Below, one piece after another: positions 1 through 7,965 of a DNA stretch of 13,370 nucleotides. The stretch is from an uncultured Lysobacter sp. GTDB lineage: Bacteria; Pseudomonadota; Gammaproteobacteria; Xanthomonadales; Xanthomonadaceae. The position numbers were made by a program, and so were the translations under genes. The stretch spans positions 1-13,370 of the forward strand of contig CAMLID010000090.1 in NCBI GenBank assembly GCA_946480055.1, written 5' to 3'. A model generated the notes under the pieces. That model was not told where the DNA came from and searched no databases. It saw nothing but the letters and a program-made list of their open reading frames with translations. The first letter of the stretch is position 1; every line of letters starts with the position of its first letter.

Positions 1-29
1 CGTCGTGGTGCGGTGCAATGGATTTGAAT

Positions 30-61
30 GCCGCGGCAACCGCAACCGCAACCGCCGCGGC
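30..61. repeat. Inverted repeat around a short CAACCG tandem
   Basis: The 8-base self-complementary word GCCGCGGC occurs at 30-37 and 54-61, enclosing about three tandem copies of a CAACCG hexamer. It lies 17 bases past the stop codon of the minus-strand reductase gene. It could fold as a hairpin at the 3' end of that transcript, but the minus strand has no real T-run after it, so a terminator role is weak. Confidence 0.3.
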
Positions 62-77
62 GCCAGCAACGCCGGCC

Positions 78-818
78 TCAGAAACTCATGAACAATCCGC
101 CGTTCACCGGAATGTTCGCGCCGGTGATGAAGCCGGCGTCGTCGGCGGTGAGGAACTCGACGGTGCGCGCGATCTCGCTGGGCTTGCCGAGGCGGCCGAC
201 CGGGACGCTGTCGACGATGCGGGCGCGGATGTCGTCGGGCACCGCCAGCACCATCGCGGTTTCGCAGTAGCCGGGCGAGACCGAATTCACAGTCACGCCC
301 TTGCGGGCGACTTCGCGCGCCAGCGCCATGGTGAAACCGTGCATGCCGGCTTTGGCCGCGGAGTAGTTGGTCTGGCCGAACTGGCCGGTCTGGCCGTTGA
401 CCGAGCTGATGTTGACGATGCGGCCGAAGCCGCGCTCGGCCATGCCGTCGACCGCGTGCCGGCACAGGTTGAACACGCCGTCGAGGTTGACGCCCATGAC
501 GTCGTCCCACTGGCGCTTGTCCATCTTGCGCAGGCTGGTGTCGCGGGTGATGCCGGCGGCGTTGACCAGGATGTCGATGGTGCCTTCGTCGCGGCGGATG
601 CGCTCGATGGTGCCGGCGCAGTCGTCGTAATCGGCGACGTTGGCCGCTTCGAAGCGCACGTCCATGCCTTGGACTTCGTGGCGGAACGCGGCGATGCGCT
701 CCTCGCGCGAGGCCAGGTCGATCGCGATCACGCGCCGGCCGGCGCGCGCCAGCGATTTGCAGATCTCGCTGCCGAGACCGCCGATGCCGCCGCTGACCAC
801 GGCGATACGTTTGTTCAT
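78..818 (-). CDS. phbB: Acetoacetyl-CoA reductase-like SDR (second copy)
   Basis: A 246-residue short-chain dehydrogenase/reductase of the PhaB/PhbB type, expected to reduce acetoacetyl-CoA to (R)-3-hydroxybutyryl-CoA in the cytosol for polyhydroxybutyrate synthesis. Seen in the protein: a Rossmann glycine motif SGGIGGLG at 9-16, NAAG at 86-89 (usually NNAG), N111, S138, and the Y152/K156 pair in NYSAAKAGMHGFT. The GQTGQFGQ stretch before the tyrosine and the AGITRD motif are typical of acetoacetyl-CoA reductases rather than general FabG. Strand beta-2 ends in an acidic residue (IAID, D34), which in classical SDRs usually favours NADH. The start at 818 is chosen because GGGGGA lies 6 bases upstream; an in-frame ATG at 842 lacks such a site. 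It is the last of a minus-strand series after phbB copy 1 and phaR, 99 bases past phaR. Substrate is inferred; another 3-ketoacyl-CoA is possible. Confidence 0.85.
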   Translation of the reverse strand: MNKRIAVVSGGIGGLGSEICKSLARAGRRVIAIDLASREERIAAFRHEVQGMDVRFEAANVADYDDCAGTIERIRRDEGTIDILVNAAGITRDTSLRKMDKRQWDDVMGVNLDGVFNLCRHAVDGMAERGFGRIVNISSVNGQTGQFGQTNYSAAKAGMHGFTMALAREVARKGVTVNSVSPGYCETAMVLAVPDDIRARIVDSVPVGRLGKPSEIARTVEFLTADDAGFITGANIPVNGGLFMSF

Positions 819-824
819 GTGGAT

Positions 825-830
825 TCCCCC
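825..830 (-). promoter_or_regulatory. Ribosome binding site deciding the phbB copy 2 start
   Basis: GGGGGA on the minus strand, 6 bases before the ATG at 818. It supports the shorter start over the in-frame ATG at 842. Confidence 0.6.
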
Positions 831-917
831 GTGCGCCGGCACGGGCCGGCTACGCGCACGCGCCGGCGCCGCGCGCGGGTGCGCGCGAGCCGTCGCGGAT
901 GCTGATCGATGCGCGGC

Positions 918-1421
918 TCAACGCTCGCGCTTGGTGTCGCCCTTGGGCTTGCCGGTGCCGGTGCCGGACGCCGGGCTCTGGCCGACGCTGCCCGACAGGT
1001 TCTGCTGGAATTCCTTCCACAGGGTCAGGTTGCGCTCGGTGAGCTGGTTCATCATCGCCCACGGCGTCTGGCCGAGCATGCCGCCGACCTGGTTGCGGAA
1101 CTGCGCCTGCTGGTCCAGGAACGTCTGCATCGAGCGTTCCAGGTAGTTGCCCATGAAGCCCTGCAGAGAATCGCCGTAGAAACGGATGATCTGGCTCAGC
1201 AGCTGGGTCGAGAGCACCGGTTCGCCGTCCTGTTCGTGCTCAGCGATGATCTGCAGCAGCACCTGACGGGTCAGGTCGTCGCCCGAGCGGGCATCGCGTA
1301 CCTCGAACTCCTCGCCGTCGACGATCAGCTGTCGCACGTCTTCGATGGTGATGTAGCTGGAGATCTCGGTGTCGTACAGCCGACGGTTCGGGTACTTCTT
1401 GATGACTCGGGTCGAGGCCAT
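918..1421 (-). CDS. phaR: Polyhydroxyalkanoate synthesis regulator PhaR
   Basis: A 167-residue protein of the PhaR family, DNA-binding regulators that sense polyhydroxyalkanoate granules and repress phasin and pha genes, usually including their own. The N-terminus carries the family's signature (RVIKKYPNRRLYDT, residues 5-18), the PHB/PHA accumulation DNA-binding domain, running to about residue 65. The middle, about 70-130, is the PHB-accumulation regulatory region (QIIRFYGDSLQGFMGNYLE and similar). The tail is low-complexity and ends in charged residues (GKPKGDTKRER). Length is normal for gammaproteobacterial PhaR. The start is fixed by the family's conserved N-terminus; no strong Shine-Dalgarno is visible, only an AT-rich patch at 1432-1440. 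It sits between two acetoacetyl-CoA reductase genes on the same strand, which agrees with a role in polyester metabolism. TGC-containing direct repeats upstream (1448-1484) may be its own operator. Confidence 0.93.
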   Translation of the reverse strand: MASTRVIKKYPNRRLYDTEISSYITIEDVRQLIVDGEEFEVRDARSGDDLTRQVLLQIIAEHEQDGEPVLSTQLLSQIIRFYGDSLQGFMGNYLERSMQTFLDQQAQFRNQVGGMLGQTPWAMMNQLTERNLTLWKEFQQNLSGSVGQSPASGTGTGKPKGDTKRER

Positions 1422-1447
1422 GGAGCTTTGGCTCTAAAATCGTGGTG

Positions 1448-1484
1448 CCTTGCAGCATGGCTCAGGCCGAGGGGGCTTGCAACA
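1448..1484 (-). promoter_or_regulatory. Candidate PhaR operator: direct repeat upstream of phaR
   Basis: Two near-identical 10-mers, CCTTGCAGCA (1448-1457) and GCTTGCAACA (1475-1484), are spaced 27 bases start to start, 27 to 63 bases upstream of the phaR start. PhaR proteins are known to bind TGC-rich sequences near their own promoters, so autoregulation is a reasonable inference. A further TGCA-containing inverted repeat (GTGCA at 1532-1536, TGCAC at 1542-1546) lies farther upstream. No binding evidence exists from sequence alone. Confidence 0.35.
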
Positions 1485-1603
1485 GGTAGGGCCGGGCGGC
1501 CGCTCGGCTCGCGGCGAAGGGCGTGCGCAGTGTGCAGGCCGTGCACCACAGGCGGGACGGCGGTCGGCGATGCGCGAGACGGGCGGGGCGTCGCGACCCG
1601 GCC

Positions 1604-1654
1604 GGGCGCGCAGCGCGCCCGTACCGGTCGGCGCCGCGCCCGCAGGCGCGGCGC
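1604..1654. repeat. Two GC-rich perfect hairpins after phbB copy 1
   Basis: Two inverted repeats lie directly after the stop codon of phbB copy 1. One has a perfect 10-bp stem (1631-1640 with 1645-1654) and a 4-base loop CGCA. The other pairs GGGCGCGC (1604-1611) with GCGCGCCC (1613-1620). Neither is followed by a T-run on the minus strand. They could attenuate or stabilise the 3' end of the phbB transcript and partly separate it from phaR. Confidence 0.5.
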
Positions 1655-1661
1655 GCGGGCT

Positions 1662-2402
<741 letters not shown>

Positions 2403-2442
2403 GTCTTCCTCTCCACGGCCGCTGACGTGCGGCCCTGACCCG

Positions 2443-2448
2443 ATTCTA
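2443..2448 (-). promoter_or_regulatory. Possible -10 box for phbB copy 1
   Basis: TAGAAT on the minus strand, whose TAG is the gluQ stop codon. It would place a transcript start about 30-35 bases before the phbB start. No convincing -35 hexamer is found at 16-18 bases upstream, so this is a weak call. Confidence 0.3.
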
Positions 2449-3387
2449 GTCAGCAAATATGAAATCGCCGTTGTGCATCGCGGCGAGCGAAACCGTCGGC
2501 GTGGAGGCGATGCGCCCAGGCTCGAATTCGGCCTGCGCACGCGCGAGCAAGGCCGGCACCGAGCCCGCGCCCGTCAGTGCGGCCGGCGTCTGCCCGAGCG
2601 CGTGCCAGGCCGCGCGCAGCGCCGGCAGCGGTTGCCGCGGATCGACCGCCAGGGCGGCGTCGGACTTGGAGAGTTTGCGGCCGTCGCTGCCCAGCACCAG
2701 CGGCAGGTGGGCGTAGCTCGGCGTGGCCAGGCCCAGGGCGCGTTGCAGCAGGATCTGGCGCGGCGTCGAGTCGAGCAGGTCGGCGCCGCGGACCACGTCG
2801 CTGATGCCCTGGGCCGCGTCGTCGACCACCACCGCGAGCTGGTAGGCCCAGTAGCCGTCGGCGCGGCGCAGGACCACGTCGCCGACATCGCGGGCGACGT
2901 CCTGCGACTGCGCGCCGCGGATGCGGTCCTGGAACGCGACCACGCTGCCGTCGGGCACGCGCAGACGGATCGCCGGAGCGCGGCCGGGGCGGTCCGGCGT
3001 GGCCACGCAGCGGCGGTGGATGCCGCCGACCGCGGCCAGCTCGCTGCGGCTGCAATGGCAGGGGAAGGCCAGGTCCTGCGCCAGCAAGCGTTCGAGCGCG
3101 GTGCGGTAGACCTCGCCGCGCTCGCTCTGGCGCAACACCGGTTCGTCGGACTCCAGGCCGAACGCGCTCAAGGCCTGCAATTGGCGCTCGGCGGCGCCCG
3201 CGATTTCGCGCGGCGGGTCCAGGTCCTCGACGCGTATCAGCCACGCGCCCTGCGCATGCCGGGCCAGCAGCCAGCTGCCGAACGCGGCCAGCAGCGATCC
3301 GAAGTGCAGGTCGCCGGTGGGCGAGGGCGCGAAGCGGCCGCGGTAGCTCGGGGCGTGGGATTTGGACAAGGGCGGGTGGTCGGACAT
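2446..3387 (-). CDS. gluQ: Glutamyl-Q tRNA(Asp) synthetase (GluQRS)
   Basis: A 313-residue class I aminoacyl-tRNA synthetase-like enzyme that attaches glutamate to the queuosine base at position 34 of tRNA-Asp, using ATP. It resembles the catalytic half of glutamyl-tRNA synthetase and lacks the anticodon-binding domain, as expected for this family. Seen: [14 protein letters not shown] at 19-32 (HIGH-type motif HFGS at 28-31), the [10 protein letters not shown] segment at 51-60, and a KLSKS motif at 238-242 (KMSKS type). A zinc site is likely at C110, C112, H124 and C127; in E. coli the third ligand is Tyr. The chosen ATG at 3387 gives a normal N-terminus; its Shine-Dalgarno is poor. An in-frame upstream start at 3504 would add 39 residues unlike the family. 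It is divergent from htpX and lies upstream of phbB copy 1. Confidence 0.93.
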   Translation of the reverse strand: MSDHPPLSKSHAPSYRGRFAPSPTGDLHFGSLLAAFGSWLLARHAQGAWLIRVEDLDPPREIAGAAERQLQALSAFGLESDEPVLRQSERGEVYRTALERLLAQDLAFPCHCSRSELAAVGGIHRRCVATPDRPGRAPAIRLRVPDGSVVAFQDRIRGAQSQDVARDVGDVVLRRADGYWAYQLAVVVDDAAQGISDVVRGADLLDSTPRQILLQRALGLATPSYAHLPLVLGSDGRKLSKSDAALAVDPRQPLPALRAAWHALGQTPAALTGAGSVPALLARAQAEFEPGRIASTPTVSLAAMHNGDFIFAD

Positions 3388-3410
3388 GGTTTTGGGGTGC
3401 GCGAGGCAGG

Positions 3411-3470
3411 CCGAATGCGTATCCGGCCAACCCGAATGCGTCGAGTTCGGCTTGCGTATCGCCAACCGGC
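3411..3470. repeat. Short direct repeats between gluQ and htpX
   Basis: CCGAATGCGT occurs at 3411-3420 and again at 3432-3441, exactly 21 bases apart. A third, partial unit shares TGCGTATC...GCCAAC with the first (3416-3430 and 3454-3466). They lie in the divergent promoter region, close to the gluQ start. They could be operator half-sites or remnants of a local duplication. Confidence 0.4.
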
Positions 3471-3503
3471 TCGTCGAGCAAAGCCGCGACGGTGCCGGTT
3501 TCA

Positions 3504-3532
3504 CTTGAATTCACGCCGAGCCTGCCACATTT
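3504..3532 (+). promoter_or_regulatory. Sigma-32-like heat-shock promoter of htpX
   Basis: CTTGAAT (3504-3510) and CCACATTT (3525-3532) are separated by 14 bases. They match the RpoH consensus CTTGAAA - 11 to 16 - CCCCATnT with one mismatch in each element. A transcript would start near 3540, about 40 bases before the htpX ATG. E. coli htpX is a heat-shock gene, which fits. A sigma-70 reading of the same bases (TTGAAT, then CATTTT at 17 bases) is weaker. Confidence 0.6.
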
Positions 3533-3579
3533 TCTACCAGACCGCGCACGGTGCGCGGGTACGGTTCATTCCTACGACC

Positions 3580-4488
3580 ATGTTCAAACGCATCGCTCTT
3601 TTCCTGGCCACCAACCTGGCCGTCCTTGCCCTGCTCAGCATCGTCATGGCGGTGCTGCGGCAGTTCGGCATCGATACCGGCCGCAACGGTTCGCTGCTGA
3701 TCATGGCCACGCTGTTCGGTTTCGGCGGTGCCTTCGTTTCCCTATTGCTGTCCAAATGGATGGCCAAGCGCAGCACCGGCGCGCACGTGATCGAACAGCC
3801 GCGCAACGAAGCCGAGCAGTGGCTGGTGAACACGGTGCGCCGTCAGGCCGAAGCGGCGGGCATCGGCATGCCCGAGGTCGCGATCTACGACGCGCCCGAG
3901 ATCAACGCCTTCGCCACCGGCGCCAACCGCAACAACGCGCTGGTCGCGGTGTCCACCGGTCTGCTGCGCTCGATGAGCCGCGACGAGGCCGAAGCGGTGC
4001 TCGGTCATGAGGTCAGCCACGTCGCCAACGGCGACATGGTGACCATGGCCCTGGTCCAGGGCGTGCTCAATACCTTCGTGATCGTGCTGGCGCGCCTGGT
4101 CGGCCGTGTGATCGACGGTTACCTGGGCGGCAGTCGCGACGGCAGCCCGGGTCTGGGCTACTACGCGATCGTGTTCGTGCTCGATATGGTGTTCGGCCTG
4201 TTCGCGAGCATGATCGCGATGTGGTTCTCGCGTTACCGCGAGTTCCGCGCCGACGCCGGCGGCGCGCGCCTGGCCGGCCGCGACAAGATGATCGGCGCCC
4301 TGGAGCGCTTGGGCCAGACCTACGGCGAGAGCACCCTGCCCAAGCAGGTGCAAGCCTTCGGCATCAGCGGCGCGGTCGGCCACGGCCTGTCCAAGCTGAT
4401 GCGCAGCCATCCGCCGCTGGAAGAGCGCATCACCGCGCTGCGTAACGCTCCGGCCGAGACGGTGCGCGCTCCGGTGGTCGCACGCTGA
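3580..4488 (+). CDS. htpX: Membrane zinc metalloprotease HtpX
   Basis: A 302-residue M48-family integral inner-membrane protease that degrades misfolded membrane proteins, complementing FtsH. Seen: two N-terminal hydrophobic helices (about 4-26 and 36-57), a cytosolic catalytic part with HEVSH at 143-147 (zinc ligands H143 and H147, catalytic E144), and two further hydrophobic segments (about 155-177 and 193-215). These are followed by [13 protein letters not shown], in which E221 is the expected third zinc ligand. The C-terminal [12 protein letters not shown] motif (276-287) is typical. Length is close to E. coli HtpX (293). The ATG at 3580 matches the family N-terminus (MFKRI); no good Shine-Dalgarno is visible. 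The upstream sigma-32-like promoter suggests heat-shock control, and a strong terminator follows. The gene is divergent from gluQ and convergent with fimX. Confidence 0.96.
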   Translation: MFKRIALFLATNLAVLALLSIVMAVLRQFGIDTGRNGSLLIMATLFGFGGAFVSLLLSKWMAKRSTGAHVIEQPRNEAEQWLVNTVRRQAEAAGIGMPEVAIYDAPEINAFATGANRNNALVAVSTGLLRSMSRDEAEAVLGHEVSHVANGDMVTMALVQGVLNTFVIVLARLVGRVIDGYLGGSRDGSPGLGYYAIVFVLDMVFGLFASMIAMWFSRYREFRADAGGARLAGRDKMIGALERLGQTYGESTLPKQVQAFGISGAVGHGLSKLMRSHPPLEERITALRNAPAETVRAPVVAR

Positions 4489-4512
4489 TCGCGCACCGCA
4501 AGCGCTAGCGAG

Positions 4513-4540
4513 AGCCCGCCGATCGGCGGGCTTTTTCTTT
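4513..4540 (+). terminator. Rho-independent terminator after htpX
   Basis: AGCCCGCC (4513-4520), loop GATC, GGCGGGCT (4525-4532), then a T-rich tract TTTTTCTTT. This is a perfect 8-bp GC-rich stem with a U-tract on the plus strand, 24 bases after the htpX stop. The minus strand has no matching T-run, so it does not clearly terminate fimX. Confidence 0.9.
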
Positions 4541-4579
4541 GGGGGGAAGAGGTAATTGCCCGAATCCCGACTCCCAGCC

Positions 4580-6658
4580 TTACTGGAAGTCGTAATCCAT
4601 TTCCGGCCCGGCCGCCGCCAGGAAGTGGCCCTGGGCGTAGTCGATGCCGGCGGCGAACAGGAACGACATGCTGGCCGCGTCCTGGACGAATTCGGAGATG
4701 GTCTGCTTGCCCAGCTCGCGGGCCTTGGCGGCGATCTCGCGGATACGCTGCTGGTGGTCGGCGTTGCTGGTCAGGTCTTCCATGAAGGCGCGGTCGATCT
4801 TGAGGAAGGCCGCATCGAAATGGCTGAGCATCTGGAACGAGTTCAGGCCCGAGCCGAACTGCTCCAGGCCGACGCGCACGCCGAAGCGGGCGACCCGGGC
4901 CTGGAATTCCTGCGCCGCGCGCAAGTGGGTGAAGACCTTGGACTCGGGCAGCTGCAGCACCAGCAGGCTGCCTTCGGCGTTCTGCCGGGCCAACTGCTCT
5001 TCGATGTGCTGGAGCAGGCTTTCGTCCTGCAGCGAGGCCTGGGTGATCTTGACCAGCAGGGTGGTGCGCTTGCCGGCGCGCAGGCGCTCGCCGATGACCT
5101 GGATCGCCTTGCCGACGACCCAGCGGTCGATTTCCCACAGCAGGCCGTGTTCCTCGGCGATCTGCAGGAAGGTCAGCGGCTGCACCAGTTCGCCCGGCTC
5201 GCCCTGCATGCGCAGGTAGGCCTCGTACATCTCCATCGGCTCGCCGTGCAGATTGATCAGCGGCTGGTAGTTCATCAGGAAACGGTCGGCGTCGAGCGCG
5301 TCGCGGATGCGCGTGACCCAGGCCTCGACGCGTTCGGACTCGGCGCGGTCGGCCGCACCCGGGTCGAACAGTTCGGAACGGTTGCCGCCGACGCCGATGC
5401 TGGACTGCACGCACTGGCTGGCCTTGCCCAGCACCGCGGTGACGCTGGCGATCTTCTCGCCGATCTGCACGCCGCCGATGCTGACGGTGGTGTTGAGCGA
5501 ACGGCTGGCGGTTTCCAGCACGTGGTCGGCGAAGGCGGCGCGCAGGCGCTCGGCCAGGGCCGAGGTCGCGTGGTAGTCGCAGTTCGGCGTGAGTACCGCG
5601 AACTGGTGCTCGGAGAAGCGCGCGGCGACGTCGTCGGGACCGATCACGGTGCGCAGTCGCTCGCCGAACGCGGCGATCAGTTCGTCCGAGGCGTCCAGGC
5701 CGATTTCCTGCAGCAGCCGCGCGTAATGGTCGGGTTCGATCAGCAGCAGGCCGTGGTGGGCGTTGTTCTGGGCCGTGTCGGAGACCGCGTCTTCGAGCGC
5801 GCGCAGGAAGGTGGCGCGGTTGAGCAGGCCGGTGACCTGGTCGCGCTGGCGCAGGGCCTCGACCTCGCGCGCGAGTTCGGGATCGAACTCCTGGCGGCGC
5901 AGGACCACCTGCAGGCATTGCTCGCCTTCGTAGGTGGCGGGGGTGAATTCCATGACCGCGGCGAAGTGGCTGCCGTCCAGCGCGCGCGCTTCGGTTTCGT
6001 AGCGTGGCGGCGGGGCTTCGCCCTTGGACAACTGCTTGAGCAACTGCTTGAAGCCGTCGACCTGGCCCGGCGCGACCATGTCCAGCAGCGACATGCCCTC
6101 GATTTCCTCGAACGACTCGAAGCCGAAGATCTCCAGGTAGGCCGTGTTGGCGCGGATGTGCATGCCTTCGTGGATGTAGGCGATGGGCTCGCGCGAGGAG
6201 TCGATCAGGCTGTCGCAGCGACGCTCGGTCTCGCGCACCTGGGATTCCAGGCGGCGCAGCGAGCGACGCGCCTCCAGGTCGGCCCATTCGGCGCGCACCA
6301 CGTTCTGCACGTGGTCGGTGTGGCCGCGCAGGATCACGCCGCGCGCGCCCATCGACAGCACTTCCAGCAGACGGGTGTCGTCGACCGTGTCCAGCAGCAC
6401 CAGCACCGGCAGGTCCTTGCCGGTGCTGTCGACCAGCTGCATGACCTTGGGCAAGGGCACGTTGCGCGCCTCGCGCGCGGCCAGCACCAGGTCCGGCTGC
6501 TGCTGGGCGATCAGCGTGGCCAGCTCGGTTTCGTTCTCAGGACGCGACGGGCGCACGGCGATGCCGCTGTTGCGCAGACCGCTGACGATGGCTTCCGCCG
6601 CCTCGACGCTGTCGTCGACGATCAGCAGGCGCAGCACCATGTCTTTGCCGAATTGCAT
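4580..6658 (-). CDS. fimX: FimX-type degenerate GGDEF/EAL c-di-GMP receptor
   Basis: A 692-residue protein with the order REC (about 8-125), PAS (about 150-255), GGDEF (about 270-435), EAL (about 445-690), the architecture and length of Pseudomonas FimX (691) and its Xanthomonas counterpart, which control type IV pilus assembly by binding c-di-GMP and, in Xanthomonas, a PilZ protein. All enzymatic motifs are altered. The REC phosphoacceptor region reads PDLVLAARE, with no Asp at the usual place. The GGDEF motif is SEHQF (349-353). The EAL motif is EAY (479-481). The metal-binding Asn region reads LLVKITQ, and the DDFGTG loop is EQFGSG (599-604). LKID (619-622), an EFVQD segment (656-660) and QGHFL (676-680) remain, so nucleotide binding without catalysis is likely. 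The start at 6658 has GGAGG five to ten bases upstream; the ATG at 6640 has none. epmB lies 62 bases upstream on the same strand. Confidence 0.88.
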   Translation of the reverse strand: MQFGKDMVLRLLIVDDSVEAAEAIVSGLRNSGIAVRPSRPENETELATLIAQQQPDLVLAAREARNVPLPKVMQLVDSTGKDLPVLVLLDTVDDTRLLEVLSMGARGVILRGHTDHVQNVVRAEWADLEARRSLRRLESQVRETERRCDSLIDSSREPIAYIHEGMHIRANTAYLEIFGFESFEEIEGMSLLDMVAPGQVDGFKQLLKQLSKGEAPPPRYETEARALDGSHFAAVMEFTPATYEGEQCLQVVLRRQEFDPELAREVEALRQRDQVTGLLNRATFLRALEDAVSDTAQNNAHHGLLLIEPDHYARLLQEIGLDASDELIAAFGERLRTVIGPDDVAARFSEHQFAVLTPNCDYHATSALAERLRAAFADHVLETASRSLNTTVSIGGVQIGEKIASVTAVLGKASQCVQSSIGVGGNRSELFDPGAADRAESERVEAWVTRIRDALDADRFLMNYQPLINLHGEPMEMYEAYLRMQGEPGELVQPLTFLQIAEEHGLLWEIDRWVVGKAIQVIGERLRAGKRTTLLVKITQASLQDESLLQHIEEQLARQNAEGSLLVLQLPESKVFTHLRAAQEFQARVARFGVRVGLEQFGSGLNSFQMLSHFDAAFLKIDRAFMEDLTSNADHQQRIREIAAKARELGKQTISEFVQDAASMSFLFAAGIDYAQGHFLAAAGPEMDYDFQ

Positions 6659-6664
6659 TCACCA

Positions 6665-6669
6665 CCTCC
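6665..6669 (-). promoter_or_regulatory. Strong ribosome binding site of fimX
   Basis: GGAGG on the minus strand, followed by TGGTGA and the ATG at 6658. It selects this start over the in-frame ATG six codons downstream. Confidence 0.75.
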
Positions 6670-6679
6670 GTGGCCCGCG

Positions 6680-6709
6680 TTTATGACACGAAGGCCGGGC
6701 CAGAGTCCA
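6680..6709 (-). promoter_or_regulatory. Possible promoter between epmB and fimX
   Basis: On the minus strand TGGACT (6704-6709) and CATAAA (6680-6685) are 18 bases apart, each matching four of six sigma-70 consensus positions. It would start a short leader just before the fimX ribosome binding site. fimX could equally be transcribed from the epmB promoter. Confidence 0.3.
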
Positions 6710-6720
6710 TGCGAACTGCG

Positions 6721-7752
6721 TTACAGCGGTCGCTTTCCGGGATCTCCGGCGATCTCGCGCACCAGTTTTGGAACCAGGTAGCCAGAAAGCCGCGCGGCCA
6801 ATGCGCGATGCAGCGTACGGGCGCGTTCGTCGTCGATTTCGAAGTGCGCAGCCCCCTGCACACGATCGAGTTGATGCAGATAGTACGGCAGGACGCCGGC
6901 GCGGAAACCACGTTCGCTCAAATCTGCGAGCGCCTCCACGCTGTCGTTGACGCCGCGCAGCAGCACGGCCTGGTTGAGCAGGGTCGCGCCGGCGCCGCGC
7001 AGGCGGGCCAGGGCGGCATCGACGGTCTCGTCGAACTCCTGGGCGTGGTTGGCGTGCAGGACCACGGTGACCGGCCAGGGCAGGGCGCGCAGCCAGGCCA
7101 GCAGCGGCGCGTCGACGCGCTCGGGCAGGACCACCGGCAGGCGGGTGTGGATGCGCAGGCGCTTGAGGTGCGGGACCCGGGCCAGGGCGTCGGTGAGTTC
7201 GGCCAGCTTGGGCGTGGCCAGCGACCAGGGATCGCCGCCGGACAGGATGACCTCGTCGACCCCGGGGTCGGCCGCGATCAGTTCGACCGCGCCGCGCCAG
7301 CCGGCGGCGGCCGCGGTTTCCTCGGCGTAGGGGAAGTGGCGGCGGAAGCAGTAGCGGCAGTGGACCGCGCAGCTGCCGGTGGCGACCAGCAGGGCGCGGC
7401 CGCGGTACTTGCGGATCACCCCGTCGGCGGCCTTGGCGGAGCCGTCGCCGACCGCGTCCAGGGCAAAGCCGGGCATCGGCCGCAGTTCTTCGTCCAGCGG
7501 CAGGACCTGGCGCAGCAGGGGGTCGTGCGGGTCGCCGGCACGCATGCGGGCGACGAAGCCGCGCGGCACCCGCAGCGGGAACTGGGCCGCGGCCGCGTCC
7601 GAGACCCCGGCGGCGAGCCCGTCCAGCCCGAGCAGGGCCAGCAGTTCGCGCGGATCGCGCACGGCGTCGCGCCACAGCGCCTGCCAGCGCGCGGGCGTGG
7701 CCGGGCGCGGGAGGGGGTGCGGCTGCAAGGAGGCCGGGGCTGCGGGTATCAT
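6721..7752 (-). CDS. epmB: EF-P--(R)-beta-lysine pathway: lysine 2,3-aminomutase EpmB
   Basis: A 343-residue radical SAM, PLP-dependent enzyme that converts L-lysine to (R)-beta-lysine, which EpmA then attaches to elongation factor P. Seen: the iron-sulfur motif CAVHCRYC with C128, C132 and C135, then FRRHFPY as in the family; SGGDPWSL (171-178) in the SAM-binding region; IHTRLPVVLP (201-210); LLNQAVLLRGVND (258-270); PYYLHQLDRVQGAAHF (289-304). K329 in GYLVPKLVRE is the probable PLP lysine. Length is normal for EpmB, shorter than catabolic lysine 2,3-aminomutases. The ATG at 7752 is the only start giving a family-like N-terminus; no Shine-Dalgarno is obvious. It is divergent from efp, the gene of its pathway's substrate, which firmly supports EpmB over a catabolic aminomutase. 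epmA is not in the window. Confidence 0.93.
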   Translation of the reverse strand: MIPAAPASLQPHPLPRPATPARWQALWRDAVRDPRELLALLGLDGLAAGVSDAAAAQFPLRVPRGFVARMRAGDPHDPLLRQVLPLDEELRPMPGFALDAVGDGSAKAADGVIRKYRGRALLVATGSCAVHCRYCFRRHFPYAEETAAAAGWRGAVELIAADPGVDEVILSGGDPWSLATPKLAELTDALARVPHLKRLRIHTRLPVVLPERVDAPLLAWLRALPWPVTVVLHANHAQEFDETVDAALARLRGAGATLLNQAVLLRGVNDSVEALADLSERGFRAGVLPYYLHQLDRVQGAAHFEIDDERARTLHRALAARLSGYLVPKLVREIAGDPGKRPL

Positions 7753-7965
7753 GCGGGGCTAGCTTGTATGGATCCGGTTTCGTGGGTCCGGGGCCCAGGG
7801 GATGTCTCCCGGTTCCGGCCCCGTTCGCGTCCCGCCCGGCCTTTCGGCGGCGGTGGGCGGCGCAGCCCGACATTCTAGCCTTCCGCCGCCGGCGCGGCGC
7901 TCCCTCGGGGCCTTGCGGTCCGGTGGGCGCTACCGCCCCATCATTTCTTAGTTAGGAGTTCCAGC

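Noticed and set aside
3385..3514. GTG-started minus-strand frame overlapping the gluQ start, possible leader peptide
   Set aside because: The first 45 or so residues look less biased than a shadow, but third-position GC is low for this genome, the ribosome site is poor, and the frame runs on into gluQ out of phase.
4320..6287. Long minus-strand open frame in another phase of the fimX region
   Set aside because: Arg/Pro/Ala-rich translation, overlaps htpX antisense and fimX, no motif recognised.
4556..6781. Long plus-strand open frame antisense to fimX
   Set aside because: Typical high-GC shadow of a real gene: composition is skewed to Ala, Gly, Val, Leu, Asp and Gln, while the minus-strand frame has recognisable domains along its whole length.
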